Assembly (NCBI GenBank): GCA_963696545.1
Contig: CAVOKQ010000008.1
Coordinates: 124,001 to 188,000 of the forward strand
From: RPQJ01 sp963696545
Lineage (GTDB): Bacteria; Pseudomonadota; Gammaproteobacteria; Steroidobacterales; Steroidobacteraceae
DNA: 64,000 nucleotides
Direction: 5' to 3'
Shown here: positions 35,077 to 44,549 of the stretch, piece after piece
Position numbering within the stretch: the first letter of the stretch is position 1
Layout: every line of letters begins with the position of its first letter
Program-made: the position numbers and the translations under genes
The notes under the pieces: model-generated
The model's database searches: none
What the model was told of the DNA's origin: nothing
Seen by the model: only the letters and a program-made list of their open reading frames with translations

Positions 35077-36456
35077 TCAGTCGGCCAGCACCCGCCCGGG
35101 ATTCAGGATCCCGTTCGGGTCCAGCGAGCGCTTGATCTGCTTCATCAGCGCGAGTTCGGCCGCGTTGCGCGACAGCGGCAGCCACGGTTGCTTCTCGAGG
35201 CCGATGCCGTGCTCTGCCGAGACCGATCCCGAGCGCGCCGCGAGCGGCTCGTACACGCACTTCTCGATGCCCTTCTTCGCCTCGAGGCTCGGTGGTCCCG
35301 CCACGATGATGTGCAGGTTGCCATCGCCCAAGTGCCCGAACACGAAGCGGCGATACGCGGGCCATTCCTTCTCGACGCGTCCGAGCGCGTCTGCGAGGTA
35401 GGCCTCCATCTCGCCCACGGGCAGGCTGACGTCGAACGTCACCGGCATGCCGAGGCGGAAGAACTGCTCGATATCGTCGCGCAGCGCCCAGAGCGATTCC
35501 CTCTGCGCCTTCGAGGTCGCGATGATGGCGTCGGCGACCATGCCCGACTCGATGGCCGCGCCGAGCGACTCCTCGAACTGCGCCTGGTCACGCGTCTCGT
35601 CGCCGCCCGAAGACTCGATCAGCACGTAGAACGGGTGATCCTGCGGGATCGGTGCGGTGCCCTTCGCCGGCGGCGTCGTCACGAGCCGGTAGAACTCGTT
35701 CCACATCACCTCGAACGCCGACAGCGCTCCGCCGAGCGACGCATCCATGTGCTTCAGCAGCGCCGTGACGTCGGAGAATTTCGAGCATGCAACCATCGCC
35801 GTCTGCGTGCTGCGAGGTGCCTCGCGCAGGCGCAGCACGACGCGCGTGATCACGCCCAGCGTGCCCTCGGTGCCGATGAACAGCTGCTTCAGGTCATAGG
35901 CCGCGTTGTTCTTGATCATCCGGTTCATCGACGAGATCACGGTGCCGTCCGCGAGCACCGCCTCGAGGCCCAGTACCGAGTCGCGCGTCATGCCGTAGCG
36001 GATCACGCCGTTGCCGCCGGCGTTGGTCGCGACGCTGCCGCCGATGTGCGCCGAGCCGCGCGCGCCGAAGTCCACCGGGTACAGCAACCCGTGCTTGTCG
36101 GCTTCCTCCTGCACCTTCTGCAGCGGGACGCCGGCTTCGAGCGTGATCGTGCGCCCCACCGGGTCCACGGACTCGATGCGGTGCATGCGCTCGAGCGACA
36201 GCGCGACCTCGCCGGGGCCGGCCACGCAACCGCGCACGAGACCGGTGAGACCGCCCATCGGCACGACCGGCTGCCCGGCCGCACTGCACGCGGCGAGCAC
36301 GCGCGAGACCTGCTCGGTGTTCGACGGCCGGACGATGGCCAGCGCCTTGCACGGGCTGAAGTCGGCCCAGCCCACCTGGCGGGTGCGGACGTCGTCGCCT
36401 GTGAGCACGCCGTCGCGGCCGACGATGTCGATCAGGGTCTGCAGGTCGATGGTCAT
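35077..36456 (-). CDS. FAD-linked oxidase, D-lactate/glycolate dehydrogenase (GlcD/Dld2-like)
   Basis: The 459-residue flavoenzyme has a PCMH-type FAD domain (PVVPMGGLTGLVRGCVAG, GGSVATNAGGNGVIRYG, IGTEGTLGVITRV) and a C-terminal FAD-oxidase domain with FGHLGDGNLHI and SAEHGIG followed by the family ending DPNGILNPGRVL. These enzymes oxidise D-2-hydroxy acids to 2-oxo acids in the cytoplasm or at the membrane. It lies 24 bases downstream of an aminotransferase gene, suggesting that the pair processes an amino-acid-derived 2-hydroxy or 2-oxo acid. No signal peptide. Confidence 0.9.
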   Translation of the reverse strand: MTIDLQTLIDIVGRDGVLTGDDVRTRQVGWADFSPCKALAIVRPSNTEQVSRVLAACSAAGQPVVPMGGLTGLVRGCVAGPGEVALSLERMHRIESVDPVGRTITLEAGVPLQKVQEEADKHGLLYPVDFGARGSAHIGGSVATNAGGNGVIRYGMTRDSVLGLEAVLADGTVISSMNRMIKNNAAYDLKQLFIGTEGTLGVITRVVLRLREAPRSTQTAMVACSKFSDVTALLKHMDASLGGALSAFEVMWNEFYRLVTTPPAKGTAPIPQDHPFYVLIESSGGDETRDQAQFEESLGAAIESGMVADAIIATSKAQRESLWALRDDIEQFFRLGMPVTFDVSLPVGEMEAYLADALGRVEKEWPAYRRFVFGHLGDGNLHIIVAGPPSLEAKKGIEKCVYEPLAARSGSVSAEHGIGLEKQPWLPLSRNAAELALMKQIKRSLDPNGILNPGRVLAD

Positions 36457-36480
36457 GGTTGTCGTCCTTCCCGATGTGTG

Positions 36481-37848
36481 TCAGTCGGCGGCGAGCCGCC
36501 CGGCCGCCGCGTCGAAGGCTGTGCAGAGCGCCGCGGCTTGCGCGTCCCGCGTCACGGGACTCACGAGCATCATGTTGTGAAACGGGGCGATCAGGCAACC
36601 GCGGTTCAGCAACGAAAGGTGCATCGCGCGTTCGAGCGCCGGTGCGTGCGCGGCTTCCGCCTCGGTCCCGCTGCGCAACGGACCGGGCGCGCAGATGAAC
36701 TCGACGCGCGCCCCGACACGGACCACGTGCCACGGCAGGCCGAGCCGCGACACCGATGCCTGCAGTCCCGCGGCAAGCGTGCCGGCCAGGCGTTCCATGT
36801 GCGCGTAGGCCTGGAGGGTCATCACGCGCTCGAGGGTCGCTCGCATCGCAGCCAGTGTCAGTGCATTGGCCGACAGCGTCGTGCCCATGCCGGAGTGACC
36901 CGGCGCCGTCCGTGCGCGGGCGTCGTCCAGGCGACGCGCGACGTCATCCGTGAAGCCCCAGACGCTCGCAGGAACGCCGCCAGCGACAGGCTTGCCGACC
37001 ACGAACAAGTCAGGCTCGAGTCCGTATGCCCGTGTGTAGCCGCCGGGTCCCGTGGAGATCGTGTGCGTCTCGTCGATCAACAGCAGCGTGCCGGTCTCGC
37101 GCGTGAGGCGCCTGAGTTCGGCGTGGAAACCCGGCTCCGGCAGCACCATGCACGAGTTCGTCATCACGGGCTCGGCGATCACGCAGGCGACGTCGCGATG
37201 TGACAGCGCCTCGGCGAGCGCCGGGACATCGTTGAATTCGACGACGCGCGCGAGTGCAGTCAGGTCGGCCACCTGGCCGAGCAGCCCCGGACGATTGACG
37301 GCGCGGCCGTCGACGAGCCGCACGAACGTCTCGTCCACCGTGCCGTGATAGCAGCCGTTGAAAACGAGTATTTTCGGTCGCCCGGTGGCTGCGCGCGCCA
37401 CGCGGAGCGCAAATCGGTTCGCGTCGGTGGCGGTCGTGGCGACCTGCCAGTGCGGCAGGCCGAAGCGTTCCGCGAGCAGGCGCCCGACCGCGATCGCATC
37501 CTCGGTCGGCAGCATGTAGGTGAGGCCGCGGGTCGCCTGGCGCGAAATTGCTTCGGCCACCGCGGGCGGCGAGTGGCCGAACATCGAGCCGGTGTCGCCG
37601 AGGCAGAAGTCCGCGTACTCGTTGCCGTCGATGTCGCGCAGCACCGACCCGTGCGCTTCCTCGACGACGAACGGGAACGGCATCGGCCAGTCGCGCATCC
37701 AGTGCATCGGCACGCCGTCGTAATAGCCCGCGATGCCGTGACCCGTGCGCTGCTGCGAGCGTGGGTGTCGACGCACGTACTCGGCGCTCTCGGACTCGAA
37801 GACCGCGGCGATGCGGGCGAGAGGGATTCCGCCCAGGCAGGGGTTCAT
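36481..37848 (-). CDS. Class III aminotransferase (glutamate-1-semialdehyde aminomutase-like)
   Basis: The 455-residue PLP enzyme has DIDGNEYADFCLGDTGSMFG, the cofactor-loop region TTATDANRFALRVARAATGR, the Asp motif LLLIDETHTIS and the PLP Lys in VVGKPVAGGVPASVWG. The overall pattern resembles glutamate-1-semialdehyde aminomutase, but the TTAT-A loop and GxPAS motif diverge from true HemL, so it is probably a transaminase with another substrate. Start at the ATG at 37848; an ATG at 37923 would add 25 residues. Probably co-transcribed with the FAD oxidase. Confidence 0.85.
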   Translation of the reverse strand: MNPCLGGIPLARIAAVFESESAEYVRRHPRSQQRTGHGIAGYYDGVPMHWMRDWPMPFPFVVEEAHGSVLRDIDGNEYADFCLGDTGSMFGHSPPAVAEAISRQATRGLTYMLPTEDAIAVGRLLAERFGLPHWQVATTATDANRFALRVARAATGRPKILVFNGCYHGTVDETFVRLVDGRAVNRPGLLGQVADLTALARVVEFNDVPALAEALSHRDVACVIAEPVMTNSCMVLPEPGFHAELRRLTRETGTLLLIDETHTISTGPGGYTRAYGLEPDLFVVGKPVAGGVPASVWGFTDDVARRLDDARARTAPGHSGMGTTLSANALTLAAMRATLERVMTLQAYAHMERLAGTLAAGLQASVSRLGLPWHVVRVGARVEFICAPGPLRSGTEAEAAHAPALERAMHLSLLNRGCLIAPFHNMMLVSPVTRDAQAAALCTAFDAAAGRLAAD

Positions 37849-37923
37849 GACTGGCTCGGTTGCGGCGACGAAGCGGGGATTGTAGTGGCCCAGGCAGGGC
37901 CAATTGTTCGCACTCACTGCCAT

Positions 37924-37952
37924 TTGACAGAATCTTTGGCGTCATATATGGT
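37924..37952 (+). promoter_or_regulatory. Sigma-70-type promoter for the Rhs locus
   Basis: TTGACA (37924-37929), a perfect -35, is followed by a 17-base spacer and TATGGT (37947-37952). It points toward the small secreted-protein gene and rhs, leaving a leader of about 130 bases. No other promoter-like sequence was found ahead of the locus. Confidence 0.55.
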
Positions 37953-38095
37953 CCGCGCCGACCACAAATGCCCCTCGTTCATATGGCGCGTTCGGTGCCG
38001 TCCGCGGCATCTCGCGAGCGTACCTCGCAATGCGGCGGGGCGATGGTGGTGCACTTATCACTGACCCCTCCCCGATTGGAGTAAACGGCTTGCGG

Positions 38096-38410
38096 ATGCC
38101 TTCCTGCCGCCGCGCACTGGCGCGGCTCGCTCTGCTTTTGTCCCTGCTCGCACCCGTGACCACCCCTGCCGCCGATGCGGATTTTCGTCGACTCGCGCAG
38201 GCCGCCTCGCGCGATGGCGGATTCGAGGATTGCGCGACGGATTGCCAGAAGCAGATTGACGCGCGCATTGCCCGCTGCCCCGGCTATCGCGAAGTTCTCG
38301 ATCCGGCGGACAAATCCCCGCCGACACCGAAATGCAAGGCGACCGCCATCGAGCAGTTCGAGAGCTGCAAGGCGCGCTGCCCGGCGCCGCGCTACTCCGC
38401 GCAGGGATAG
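38096..38410 (+). CDS. Small secreted cysteine-rich protein ahead of rhs, unknown function
   Basis: The 104-residue product has a signal peptide (LARLALLLSLLAPVTTPAADA) and a mature part with six cysteines in a paired pattern: EDCATDCQKQ, ARCPGY, PKCKA, ESCKARCPAP. Even Cys number and export suggest disulfides in the periplasm. The ATG at 38096 is used, but a TTG at 38090 has the better GGAG spacing (eight bases). It ends three bases before the rhs start. I recognise no family. It could be a folding helper or accessory for the Rhs protein, inferred only from tight linkage. Confidence 0.6.
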   Translation: MPSCRRALARLALLLSLLAPVTTPAADADFRRLAQAASRDGGFEDCATDCQKQIDARIARCPGYREVLDPADKSPPTPKCKATAIEQFESCKARCPAPRYSAQG

Positions 38411-38413
38411 CCT

Positions 38414-41400
38414 ATGAGATCAATGATGATGCGGGCGACGGTACTGGCCGTCGCCTTCGGGGTGGCACTTTGCTCGGCGGTTGATGCGCAGGCGGCCGTG
38501 GGGCGCGCCGTGGGCCTGGCGGGGGTCTCGGCGAGCGGCACCTCCGGCTACTCGCTGCCGATCTTCGCCCCGCCCGGGACGCACGGCCTGACGCCGTCGC
38601 TCACACTCACCTACGACAGCGGGCTTGGCAGCGGCTGGATCGGCGAGGGCTGGGCGATTGGCGGATTGTCCGCCATCGCGCGCTGTCCGCAGACGGTGGC
38701 GCAGGACGGGGCGGCGCGCGGCGTGCTGCTCGATGCCTACGATCGTTTCTGCCTGGACGGCAACCGGTTGCGCCTGGCCTCCGGCACCTACGGCGTCGCC
38801 GGCTCCACCTACCGCACGGAGATCGAGACCTTTGCACGCCTGACGGCGAGCGGCACGGCGGGCAGCGGCCCGGCCTCCTTCACGGTCGAGCACAAGAACG
38901 GGCTCATCTACGAATACGGCACCACCGGCGACTCACAGATCGAGGCACTCAGCAGCAGCACCATCCGCGAGTGGGCGCTGAGCCGGGTTCGGGATCGCAG
39001 CGGCAACGCGATGACATTCGCCTACACCGAGGACGCGACCAACGGCGCCTACCGCCTCGCCAACGTCCAGTACACTTCGAACAGCGGGCAGGGGCTCGCC
39101 GCCGTCTACAAGCTCGAGTTCTTCTACGAGACGCAGCCGGCCGCGGAGATCGACAATCGGTATTTCGGCGGCAAGCTGGTCAAGGACATCGTGCGCCTCA
39201 CGCGCGTGGACGTGACCTACTCGGGTGCGATCGTGCGCCGTTACAACCTCGCCTACGAGTCGAGTCTGTCGAGCGCCGGCAACAGCCGCGTGCAGTCGAT
39301 CCAGGAGTGCGCCGGAAGTTCGGGCACGGACTGCCTCACCGCCACGACGTTCACCTACCAGAATGGCGTGGCCGGCGTCGGCGGCGAGGTCTCCTCCGGC
39401 GTCACGGTGCCCGCCACGCCGTACCTGCCGCTGGACGTGAACGGCGATGGCCGCACGGACGTCGTCTACTCCTCGAGCGCGACCTCTGGCAGCGGCACCT
39501 GGATGGTGATGTTCGCGAACGCGAGCGGCGGTTTCAACACGCCGGTGAACAGCGGCATCGCGAACACCAACTACAGCCAGGCGATTGCGACCGACTACAC
39601 CGGCGACGGCTTCGGCGACTTCCTCGTCCCGCTGAGCGGCGGCACCTGGTGGCTCGTGCAGGGCACGACCTCGGGGCTCGCGAGCGCCGCAAACACGGGC
39701 ATCACGGCGACCGGCGCGGGCGGTAACGCCCGCACCATGGACCTGAACGGCGATGGGCTCGACGATCTCGTCTACGCGGTCGTGACCGGTGGGACGCACT
39801 CGGTGCAGGCGCGGCTGCGCTCGGGCAGCGGCTACGCGGCCGCGACCTATGTCTACGGGCCGGTCTCGAGCCCGTATGCCATCGTGGGTCCGGTGTTCGG
39901 CAACTCGGAGTTCTCCGGGCGGCAGCGCAATCCCGACGTGAACGGCGACGGCCGTGCGGATTTCCTCGTGCATACCACGGAGTACGACCCCGGCATGGGA
40001 TACATCCATTCCTGGGAGATCGTGCTCGGCGGCAGTGCCGGCGTCATCTACGTGGGTAACTTCCAGATCGGCGGCGGCCCGTACTGGCCGGACCTGAACG
40101 GCGACGGCTGCTCCGACTCGGTCTATACGTGGGGCGGCTACTGGCGCTACCGGTTCAGCAACTGCGCCACCCTCGGACCGGAGTACGTGGGCGCCGTCGT
40201 GAGTGGCCTGCCGCAGACACAGGCGGTGGCGCTCGACTGGGACGCCGACGGGTTCGACGACATCGTCGGTGTCAACCAGACGACCTTCGCGGTCGAGTAC
40301 ATGCGCTCGAGCGGCGAGGCGCTCGCCGCGCCGGCGAGCAGCGGCGTCACGAACCCCACGATCGCGCTCGTCACGGGCGACGTGAACGGTGACGGCCTCG
40401 GCGACCTGCTCTACCGCACCGCGAGCAATGCCTGGGCGTACAAGCCGCACGCGGGGGTGGCGCCCGACCTGCTCGATGTGGCGGCAGACGGCTTCGGGGT
40501 CACGCAGAACTTCGATTACGGCGTGCTCACCGATCCGACGCTCTACAGCAAGTACACCGGCGCCGTGTTCCCGGAGGCCGACCTCCAGCCGAATCGATGG
40601 GCCGTCAAACTCGTCACGGCCACCGATCGCACCGGCTATGGCACGACCTACACCCTCGGCTACACCTACGAAGGCGCCCGCGTGAACCGGCAGGGCCGCG
40701 GGTTCCTCGGCTTCGCGAAGCGCATCACGACCGACAGCCGTAACGGCTACAACACGAAGACCGAGGACGCCTACCTGCAGAGCTTCCCGTACACGGGCCT
40801 GCTCGCCTCTGCCACGCTGAAGCAGTCCTCCGGGACCAAGCTGCGCGAGACCACCAACACCTGGGCGACGCTCTCCTGGGGCCCGACCGAACCGCGCTCC
40901 TTCCCCTACCTGTCCTCGAGTTCCAGCAAGGACTACGAGCTCGGCGGCACGCACTACCGCACCGTCACGACGGCCGTGAACGGCGGCGCCGCAGGTATCT
41001 CCACGACCTCGGGCCTGGTGACCGACGCGACCACGACAACGACCGAGGTGGCGACCGGCGTGAACGCCGGATCCTCGCGTTCCGAGCGCACCTGGCACAG
41101 CTCGGTCTACGACGACACGACCAACTGGTGCCTCGGCCGCCCGCAAACCACGCAGCTCATCGCGAGCCACACGCTGACGGACGGCAACACGATCACCCGC
41201 ACCACGGGCACCACCTGGGACGGGACGTACTGCCGCCCGAGCCAGGTGATCGAGGAGTCGGGCAGCGGCACGCTGCAGGTCACGACGGGCCTCCTCTACG
41301 ACGGCTTCGGCAACGTGAACTCGCAGACCGTAACCGGCATCGGCATGACGGCGCGCACCACGACCGCGAACTGGGGCACGAGCGGCCAGTTCCCGACCTC

Positions 41401-44311
41401 CATCACCAATGCGCTGAGCCAGACGACCTCGCGCGGCTGGAACTACAGTCTCGGGCTACCGGCGTCCGTCACCGACCCGAACGGCCTGGTGACGAGCTGG
41501 AGCTACGACAACTTCGGGCGACGCACGATCGAGACCCGGCCCGACGGTACGAGCACGGCATGGACCTACGCCAGCTGCACGACCTGCGGTGCGCGCGTGA
41601 AGTACACCGTGCAGCAGCAGCCGAAGACGACGGCCGCGGCGGTGATCCGGACGGATGAGTTCCGCTACGACGCGTTCGACCAGGAAGTGACGCGCCTCAC
41701 ACCTCAGGCCGCGGGCGGCAATGCCCAGGTGCGCTATGATCGCGACGCGTTCGGCCGCATCACCCGCTCCTACGTGCCGTACTGGAACGGTGGCGCCACC
41801 AACGGCTATGAGGATACCGGGTTCGACGTGCTCGGCCGCGTGACGGGCACGGGAGACTACAACGCCGCCGGATCCCTTTACCGTTCGACCGCGACCGCCT
41901 GGAACGGGCTCAGCGCCACGACGACCGACGCACTCGCGCACACCACGACCCGCGTCGTGCTCGCCTGGGGCCCGGACACGCGCGTGACCGATGCGGGTGG
42001 CGGCAGCACCAACTACCTCTCGAACGCGTTCGGGCAGCTCACGCGCATGACCGACGCCTACGGCACGATCGTGATGCAGGCGGCCTACAATATCCGCGGC
42101 ATGACGACTTCCGTCACCAACGTGAACCGCGGCACGACCACGCTCGTGCCGAACGCGCTCGGGGAGGTGAGCTCGGAGACGACCGCCAAGGCGCAGACCC
42201 GCAGCTATCTCTACGACGCGCTCGGTCGGCTCACCTCGCGCACCGAGCCCGAGGGGACGTCCACCTGGACTTGGGGCACGAGCGCCCACAACGGGGCCTC
42301 GGCGAAGTACATCGGCGGCTTGAAGTCGGTGTCGGGCCCCGGCTACTCGGAGACCTACACCAACGATGCCTACGGGCGGCTCAAGACGCAGGCGGTGAGC
42401 TCGGATGCGAGCTACACGATCGATCTCGCCTACAACGCACTCGGCACGCTCGACACGCTCACCTACCCGACCAGCACCTCGGGCTATCGCCTGAAGCTCC
42501 AGTACGATTACACGAACGGCCTCCCGACCGCGATCAAGGACTTCAATGCACCGACCACGGTGATCTGGAGCCGCACGGCGAACGACGCCCGCGGTGATGT
42601 GATTGACGAGACGCTGGGCTCGAACCTCAAAGTCGTCACCGGCCGCGACCCGCTCACGGGTCGGATGGACTATCGGCAGGCCGGCGTGGGCGGCGGCAGC
42701 GGTGTCCAGAACCTCGCCTACCTCTACGATGTGAACGACAACTTGAGCCAGCGCGGCGATGCCAACCAGACGGGGACCTGCAGCGTCGGCGGCGTGGGCT
42801 CCAAGCTCTGCGAGACGTTCACCTACGACAGTCTCGATCGGCTCGACACGGTGCGCCGCAACGGCACGCTCACGCTCGACGCCAACTACGACCTGTCGGG
42901 GAACCTCACCAGCCGCTCGGACGTGGGGACGTACACGTATCACGCCACCAGGAAGCACGCGGTGACCGCGGCGGGCTCGAACAGCTTCGCCTATGACGCC
43001 AATGGCAACGTCATCACCCGCAACGGCGCGACCTTGGGCTGGGCGAGCTACGACCTGCCGACCTCACTCGCCTCCGGCGGCAACACGGCGAGCTTCGCCT
43101 ACACGCCGGAGCGCGCCCGCTGGCGGCAGATCGCGGTGACCGCCGGCGTCACCGAGACCACGATCTACGTGGCGGGGGTCCTGGAGAAGGTCACGAAGCC
43201 CTCGGTCACGCTGTGGAAGCACTACGTGGCGAGCCCCACCGGCATGGGCGCGGTCTACGTGCGCCGCTCGGACGGGACCTCCGACACCTACTACCTCACC
43301 ACCGATCAGCTCGGCAGCACGGACCGGATTCTGAAAGCGGCCACCGGCACCGTGCAGGTGGCGGAGAGCTTCGATGCGTTCGGCAAGCGCCGCGGCAGTG
43401 ACTGGCAGGGGGCGCCCAGTGCGGCGGACCTGACCGCGATATCAAACTCCACGCCCGACGGGTTCACGGGCCACGAGATGCTCGATGGCGTGGGGCTCAT
43501 CCACATGAACGGGCGGGTCTACGATCCGACCGTGGGGCGGTTCCTGTCAGTCGATCCGATCGTCCGCGACATCGATGCCAGCCAGAGCTGGAATGGCTAC
43601 GGGTATGTCGAAGGACGCACACTGTCGGCGACGGATCCGAGCGGCCACTCTGCTTGCCCGGGGCGCATGAGTGGCGATAGCTGCGATATCAAGCCCGAAG
43701 AGAGTTGGAAGCGCGAGCGCATGCTGTCGCGCGATAGCTACCGGTCGATCGGCGGATATTGGATCGGCGACAACAGTCCCGCTTGGCGGTTCGATACCGG
43801 CGTCGAGGGCATTGGCGTTGCGGCGCGCAATCCAACCTGGGTGTCCACGGGATTCAGCTGGGGAATGCTGGGTCAAGCAAATGTCGGCCAGGGTGCCGGC
43901 ATGCGAGACATGCCTTCACAGCCGGCCAGCGAGCCCGCGGACGTGGCCTCAAGGCAGGATGCGAACGCGACGCTCGAAGAAGTCATTATCGATGTGGTCG
44001 CGAAGCACAAGAAGTGCCTCGCAGAGTCTTACGGACGGGCATTCGATGTCGCGTACGACCTCAGCCCTTTCGCGGTCGTCGGTACAATTGTGGAATCGGC
44101 CGCAACTGAAGTAGCCGAGGACATGCTCGCGCGCCAGGCGAACAGGAACAAATACGCGGGGGCTGGCCGAAGGCTGGGCGCAGTAGGAAGCAGGCAAATG
44201 CGCACGCTGGTTCAATTCAGATACTTCAACGCGGGCATGACCGTTGCCAGCGCAGCGGCAACTGGCGTCGTGATTGGTGCGAATATGTTCTGTGGCTATT
44301 CCGGACTCTAG
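38414..44311 (+). CDS. Giant SpvB/VCBS/Rhs-repeat polymorphic toxin with unknown C-terminal tip
   Basis: This is a 1965-residue protein. Residues 1-27 are a Sec-type signal peptide, then an SpvB/TcaC-like domain (GYSLPIFAPPGTHGLTPSLT). At roughly 340-660 come FG-GAP/VCBS calcium-type repeats (DVNGDGRTDVVY, DLNGDGLDDLVY, DVNGDGRADFLV, DVNGDGLGDLLY). A long run of RHS/YD repeats and the Rhs core follow, ending with RFLSVDPIVRDIDASQSWNG and TDPSG at about residue 1743. The last 222 residues are a variable tip with no recognised catalytic motif and a hydrophobic segment near the end (GMTVASAAATGVVIGANMF). No PAAR or VgrG part is present, so export is likely Sec-based rather than type VI. The next small gene is its candidate immunity gene. 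Confidence 0.9.
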   Translation: MRSMMMRATVLAVAFGVALCSAVDAQAAVGRAVGLAGVSASGTSGYSLPIFAPPGTHGLTPSLTLTYDSGLGSGWIGEGWAIGGLSAIARCPQTVAQDGAARGVLLDAYDRFCLDGNRLRLASGTYGVAGSTYRTEIETFARLTASGTAGSGPASFTVEHKNGLIYEYGTTGDSQIEALSSSTIREWALSRVRDRSGNAMTFAYTEDATNGAYRLANVQYTSNSGQGLAAVYKLEFFYETQPAAEIDNRYFGGKLVKDIVRLTRVDVTYSGAIVRRYNLAYESSLSSAGNSRVQSIQECAGSSGTDCLTATTFTYQNGVAGVGGEVSSGVTVPATPYLPLDVNGDGRTDVVYSSSATSGSGTWMVMFANASGGFNTPVNSGIANTNYSQAIATDYTGDGFGDFLVPLSGGTWWLVQGTTSGLASAANTGITATGAGGNARTMDLNGDGLDDLVYAVVTGGTHSVQARLRSGSGYAAATYVYGPVSSPYAIVGPVFGNSEFSGRQRNPDVNGDGRADFLVHTTEYDPGMGYIHSWEIVLGGSAGVIYVGNFQIGGGPYWPDLNGDGCSDSVYTWGGYWRYRFSNCATLGPEYVGAVVSGLPQTQAVALDWDADGFDDIVGVNQTTFAVEYMRSSGEALAAPASSGVTNPTIALVTGDVNGDGLGDLLYRTASNAWAYKPHAGVAPDLLDVAADGFGVTQNFDYGVLTDPTLYSKYTGAVFPEADLQPNRWAVKLVTATDRTGYGTTYTLGYTYEGARVNRQGRGFLGFAKRITTDSRNGYNTKTEDAYLQSFPYTGLLASATLKQSSGTKLRETTNTWATLSWGPTEPRSFPYLSSSSSKDYELGGTHYRTVTTAVNGGAAGISTTSGLVTDATTTTTEVATGVNAGSSRSERTWHSSVYDDTTNWCLGRPQTTQLIASHTLTDGNTITRTTGTTWDGTYCRPSQVIEESGSGTLQVTTGLLYDGFGNVNSQTVTGIGMTARTTTANWGTSGQFPTSITNALSQTTSRGWNYSLGLPASVTDPNGLVTSWSYDNFGRRTIETRPDGTSTAWTYASCTTCGARVKYTVQQQPKTTAAAVIRTDEFRYDAFDQEVTRLTPQAAGGNAQVRYDRDAFGRITRSYVPYWNGGATNGYEDTGFDVLGRVTGTGDYNAAGSLYRSTATAWNGLSATTTDALAHTTTRVVLAWGPDTRVTDAGGGSTNYLSNAFGQLTRMTDAYGTIVMQAAYNIRGMTTSVTNVNRGTTTLVPNALGEVSSETTAKAQTRSYLYDALGRLTSRTEPEGTSTWTWGTSAHNGASAKYIGGLKSVSGPGYSETYTNDAYGRLKTQAVSSDASYTIDLAYNALGTLDTLTYPTSTSGYRLKLQYDYTNGLPTAIKDFNAPTTVIWSRTANDARGDVIDETLGSNLKVVTGRDPLTGRMDYRQAGVGGGSGVQNLAYLYDVNDNLSQRGDANQTGTCSVGGVGSKLCETFTYDSLDRLDTVRRNGTLTLDANYDLSGNLTSRSDVGTYTYHATRKHAVTAAGSNSFAYDANGNVITRNGATLGWASYDLPTSLASGGNTASFAYTPERARWRQIAVTAGVTETTIYVAGVLEKVTKPSVTLWKHYVASPTGMGAVYVRRSDGTSDTYYLTTDQLGSTDRILKAATGTVQVAESFDAFGKRRGSDWQGAPSAADLTAISNSTPDGFTGHEMLDGVGLIHMNGRVYDPTVGRFLSVDPIVRDIDASQSWNGYGYVEGRTLSATDPSGHSACPGRMSGDSCDIKPEESWKRERMLSRDSYRSIGGYWIGDNSPAWRFDTGVEGIGVAARNPTWVSTGFSWGMLGQANVGQGAGMRDMPSQPASEPADVASRQDANATLEEVIIDVVAKHKKCLAESYGRAFDVAYDLSPFAVVGTIVESAATEVAEDMLARQANRNKYAGAGRRLGAVGSRQMRTLVQFRYFNAGMTVASAAATGVVIGANMFCGYSGL
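42310..43644 (+). repeat. Rhs core block, copy 1 (1335 bp)
   Basis: This segment of the full-length rhs gene recurs at 44550-45884 at a constant offset of 2240 bases. By eye I see about five base differences, all within 42416-42429. It ends exactly at the codons for the TDPSG boundary where the variable tip begins. Confidence 0.92.
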
Positions 44312-44316
44312 ACGAT

Positions 44317-44535
44317 ATGGCGCGACTCTTTCGCTTCGCTGGCGGCATCTTGGGGTTCGTCATGATGCTGTTCGGCGTGCTCAATGTCTTCGTTGGTCCA
44401 GAAGGTGCCGTCCGCCGGTGGGCTTTTTCAGTAGGTTGGATTGCTATGGGCTTGGTGTTTCTCCGCTACGCAATTCGTGGGGACGGTCGGGCCGGCTCCG
44501 GAAAGCAAAGTGATCGTAAGCACAGCGGGGATTAG
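44317..44535 (+). CDS. Candidate immunity protein for the first Rhs tip (small membrane protein)
   Basis: The 72-residue protein begins five bases after the rhs stop and has two hydrophobic helices (FAGGILGFVMMLFGVLNVFV and WAFSVGWIAMGLVFLRYAI), then a polar tail. Its position directly behind a polymorphic toxin tip is where immunity genes sit. A membrane immunity protein would fit a toxin that acts on the inner membrane, in line with the hydrophobic end of the tip. No family is recognised. Confidence 0.6.
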   Translation: MARLFRFAGGILGFVMMLFGVLNVFVGPEGAVRRWAFSVGWIAMGLVFLRYAIRGDGRAGSGKQSDRKHSGD

Positions 44536-44549
44536 ACGATTGTTGCCAC

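Noticed and set aside
38933..41170. 745-codon minus-strand frame within rhs
   Set aside because: It is antisense to the SpvB/VCBS region; its apparent regularity mirrors the repeats on the plus strand.
41456..42958. 500-codon minus-strand frame that recurs at 44428-45198
   Set aside because: The recurrence is simply the antisense of the duplicated rhs core.
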